64,000 bases of DNA from Gemmatimonadota bacterium (GTDB lineage Bacteria; Gemmatimonadota; Gemmatimonadetes; Gemmatimonadales; GWC2-71-9): the NCBI GenBank assembly GCA_040388535.1, contig JAZKBR010000001.1:328128-392127 (forward strand). Direction: 5' to 3'. The position numbers and the translations under genes were made by a program. This document shows, in pieces, positions 62,497 through 64,000 of the stretch. Numbering within the stretch: the first letter of the stretch is position 1; each line of letters begins with the position of its first letter. Below the pieces are notes generated by a model. It made no database searches and had not been told where the DNA came from. It saw only the letters and a list, made by a program, of their open reading frames with translations.

Positions 62497-63897
62497 GTGG
62501 CAAATAGTTCGTTCGACGTCGTCATCGTTGGTGGCGGGCCGGCCGGGTATCCGGCGGCGATTCGCGCCTCGCAACTCGGCCTCAGCGCCGTCGTGATCGA
62601 GAAAGACAAGCTCGGTGGCGTCTGCGTCAACATCGGCTGCATCCCGACCAAGGCGCTGCTGCACAGCGCGTCGACCGCCAACCTGATCCGCAAGGACGGC
62701 AAGGAGCTCGGCATCGAGGTGGGCGAGGTCAAGGTCGACTATGGCGTCGCGATGAAGCGCTCGCGCAAGGTCGCCGACCAGAACTCGAAGGGCGCCGAGT
62801 TCCTGATGAAGAAGAACAAGGTCACCGTCATCAAGGGCACCGGCACGCTCACGTCGGCCACTACCGTGAAGGTCGGCGAGGATATCATCACCGCGAAGAA
62901 GGCGATCGTGCTCGCGACCGGCTCGCGCACCAAGGGGATTCCGCAGGTCGGCCTCGCGGTCAACGGTACCACGGTGATCACCTCGGACGAGGCCCTCTTC
63001 CTCGAAAAGGCGCCGAAGAGTCTCGCCATCGTGGGCGCTGGAGCTGTCGGGTCGGAATTCGCCGACATCTTCAACGCGTTCGGGAGCGAGGTCACCCTCA
63101 TCGAGGCGTTGCCGCGCATCCTGCCGATCGAAGATGCCGAGTGCTCCGACGTGATCGCGAAGTCGTTCAAGAAGCGCGGCATCAACGTCCTGGCCGGCGT
63201 GAAGGTCGTGAAGGCCGACGTGAAGGCCGACGGCGTCACCATCACTGTCGAGGTCGGTGGCAAGACCGAAACGATCACGGCCGAGAAGGTGCTGATGGCG
63301 GCGGGTCGCGCGGTGAACACCGAGGGGATCGGCCTCGAACAGGTCGGCGTGAAGCTGACCGATCGCGGCTTCATCCAGGTCAACCCGGCGACGCTCGAGA
63401 CCACCGTGAAGGGCGTCTACTCGATCGGCGATGTCGCTGGCCCGCCGATGCTGGCCCACAAGGGGACGCGCGAAGGAATCCACGTTGCCGAAGTGATCGC
63501 CGGACACAAGCCGAAGGCGATCGACTACACCAACGTGCCGAGCGTGACCTACTGCCACCCGGAAGTCGCGTCGGTCGGACTTACGGAGGAACAGGCGAAG
63601 GCGGCCGGGATGGATATCCAGGTCGGACGCTTCCCCTTCTCCGCCAACGGCCGGGCGCGTGCCACCAACGAGACCGATGGCTTCGTCAAGATCATTCGCG
63701 GCAAGAAGTACGGCGAGATCGTCGGCGCGCATATCGTCAGCGGTCACGCGTCGGAGATGATCGGCGAGCTGGTAATGGCCCGCACCAATGAGTACACGGT
63801 GGAAGAGGTCGATCTCGCTATTCACGCCCATCCGACCCTCTCCGAAGCGATCGCCGAGGCGGCGCTCGACTCGATGGGCCGCGCGGTGCATATCTAG
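62497..63897 (+). CDS. lpdA: Dihydrolipoyl dehydrogenase (E3)
   Basis: FAD-dependent reoxidation of lipoyl groups using NAD. The 466-residue protein has VGGGPAGYPAAIRA (FAD), the redox disulfide C43/C48 in GGVCVNIGCIPTKAL, the NAD site GAGAVGSEF and the C-terminal HAHPTLSEAI with the catalytic His. The GTG at 62497 follows a GGAG site. It closes the pdh operon but is separated from pdhC by a repeat-rich gap, so it may also have its own expression. The TAG stop is the start of a second heptamer repeat. Confidence 0.96.
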   Translation: MANSSFDVVIVGGGPAGYPAAIRASQLGLSAVVIEKDKLGGVCVNIGCIPTKALLHSASTANLIRKDGKELGIEVGEVKVDYGVAMKRSRKVADQNSKGAEFLMKKNKVTVIKGTGTLTSATTVKVGEDIITAKKAIVLATGSRTKGIPQVGLAVNGTTVITSDEALFLEKAPKSLAIVGAGAVGSEFADIFNAFGSEVTLIEALPRILPIEDAECSDVIAKSFKKRGINVLAGVKVVKADVKADGVTITVEVGGKTETITAEKVLMAAGRAVNTEGIGLEQVGVKLTDRGFIQVNPATLETTVKGVYSIGDVAGPPMLAHKGTREGIHVAEVIAGHKPKAIDYTNVPSVTYCHPEVASVGLTEEQAKAAGMDIQVGRFPFSANGRARATNETDGFVKIIRGKKYGEIVGAHIVSGHASEMIGELVMARTNEYTVEEVDLAIHAHPTLSEAIAEAALDSMGRAVHI

Positions 63898-64000
63898 AGA
63901 CTAGAGACTAGAGATCAGAGACTAGAGGTGGTCGCCTTCGTGCCCTCTCTAGTCTCTAGTCTCTAGTCTCTAGTCTCTAGTCTCTAGTCTCTAGTCTCTA
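63895..64000. repeat. Heptamer repeat with inverted copy, after lpdA, running off the window
   Basis: Units of TAGAGAC (one reads TAGAGAT, one CAGAGAC) run from 63895 to about 63928, and the lpdA stop TAG is the first three bases of unit one. After a spacer of about 15 bases, inverted units (TCTCTAG) run from about 63944 to the window end and beyond. The two blocks are complementary and can form a long hairpin. Confidence 0.9.

Noticed and set aside
1..64000. Genomic island or phage region.
   Set aside because: I saw no integrase, transposase, tRNA-associated repeat or phage structural gene, and codon style looks uniform by eye.

Overview
The window is GC-rich, gene-dense bacterial chromosome with 61 protein genes and no gap above 300 bases between genes. 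I found no rRNA, tRNA, CRISPR array, transposase or phage gene. A TonB-dependent receptor, many lipoproteins with lipoboxes, and Tat and Sec secreted proteins point to a diderm (Gram-negative type) cell. The gene mix suggests a Gemmatimonadota bacterium or a close relative: a membrane-anchored BTAD/SARP-like TPR protein, CarboxypepD-type receptor, M61 and M28 peptidases, DUF1800/DUF1501 pair and DUF4331 genes. That assignment is inference from gene content and was not searched. Genes are packed in long same-strand runs, and most neighbours overlap by 1, 4 or a few bases (ATGA, GTGA, TGATG), which implies translational coupling.

Layout. 1-6459 (minus): an aspartate-type aminotransferase leads an operon with a protein of unknown function, NurA, HerA, SbcD/Mre11 and the start of SbcC/Rad50. 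This is an archaeal-style DNA end-resection set. 6607-8160: a DbpA-tailed protein with a degenerate helicase core. 8220-9892: HU, thymidine kinase, dephospho-CoA kinase. 9940-16037: a lipoate/octanoate ligase-like protein and a complete dipeptide/oligopeptide ABC importer. 16051-23394: M61 peptidase, a lipoprotein on the other strand, the DUF1800/DUF1501 pair, M28 peptidase. 23409-30127: six tandem paralogous lipoproteins that group as three pairs, followed by a TonB-dependent receptor and a lipoprotein alpha/beta hydrolase.

33913-36321: a half-size TauE/SafE protein, two DsrE-like paralogues (one with a Tat signal) and a TsdA-like dihaem cytochrome c, a likely sulfur-compound module. 36325-38461 (minus): an arsenic cluster with arsR, arsM and an ArsN-ArsC fusion, and two ATCAA-N6-TTGAT operators. 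38468-42677 (minus): the SARP-like TPR protein, a POT peptide transporter and a coiled-coil protein. 42785-48055: a small lipoprotein, PuuD-like amidohydrolase, two glycosyltransferases, DUF3108, a deoxyhypusine-synthase-like protein and an NTF2-like lipoprotein. 48069-51658: a small membrane protein, a ThiO/DadA-like oxidase and a two-gene ABC transporter. 51810-55321: a five-gene run (split DUF4331, TPR, HupE/UreJ, DUF6702-like) that looks like an uncharacterised envelope or metal-linked system. 55413-58009: ECF sigma factor, RskA-like anti-sigma factor and a beta-propeller-like secreted protein.

58112-63897: lipA, pdhA, pdhB, pdhC, lpdA, a complete pyruvate (or branched-chain 2-oxoacid) dehydrogenase operon with its lipoyl synthase. 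The lpdA gene is bracketed by two different heptanucleotide tandem repeats, each with an inverted copy of itself.

Peptide use is a theme: ABC importer, POT permease, M61, M28 and PuuD-like enzymes.
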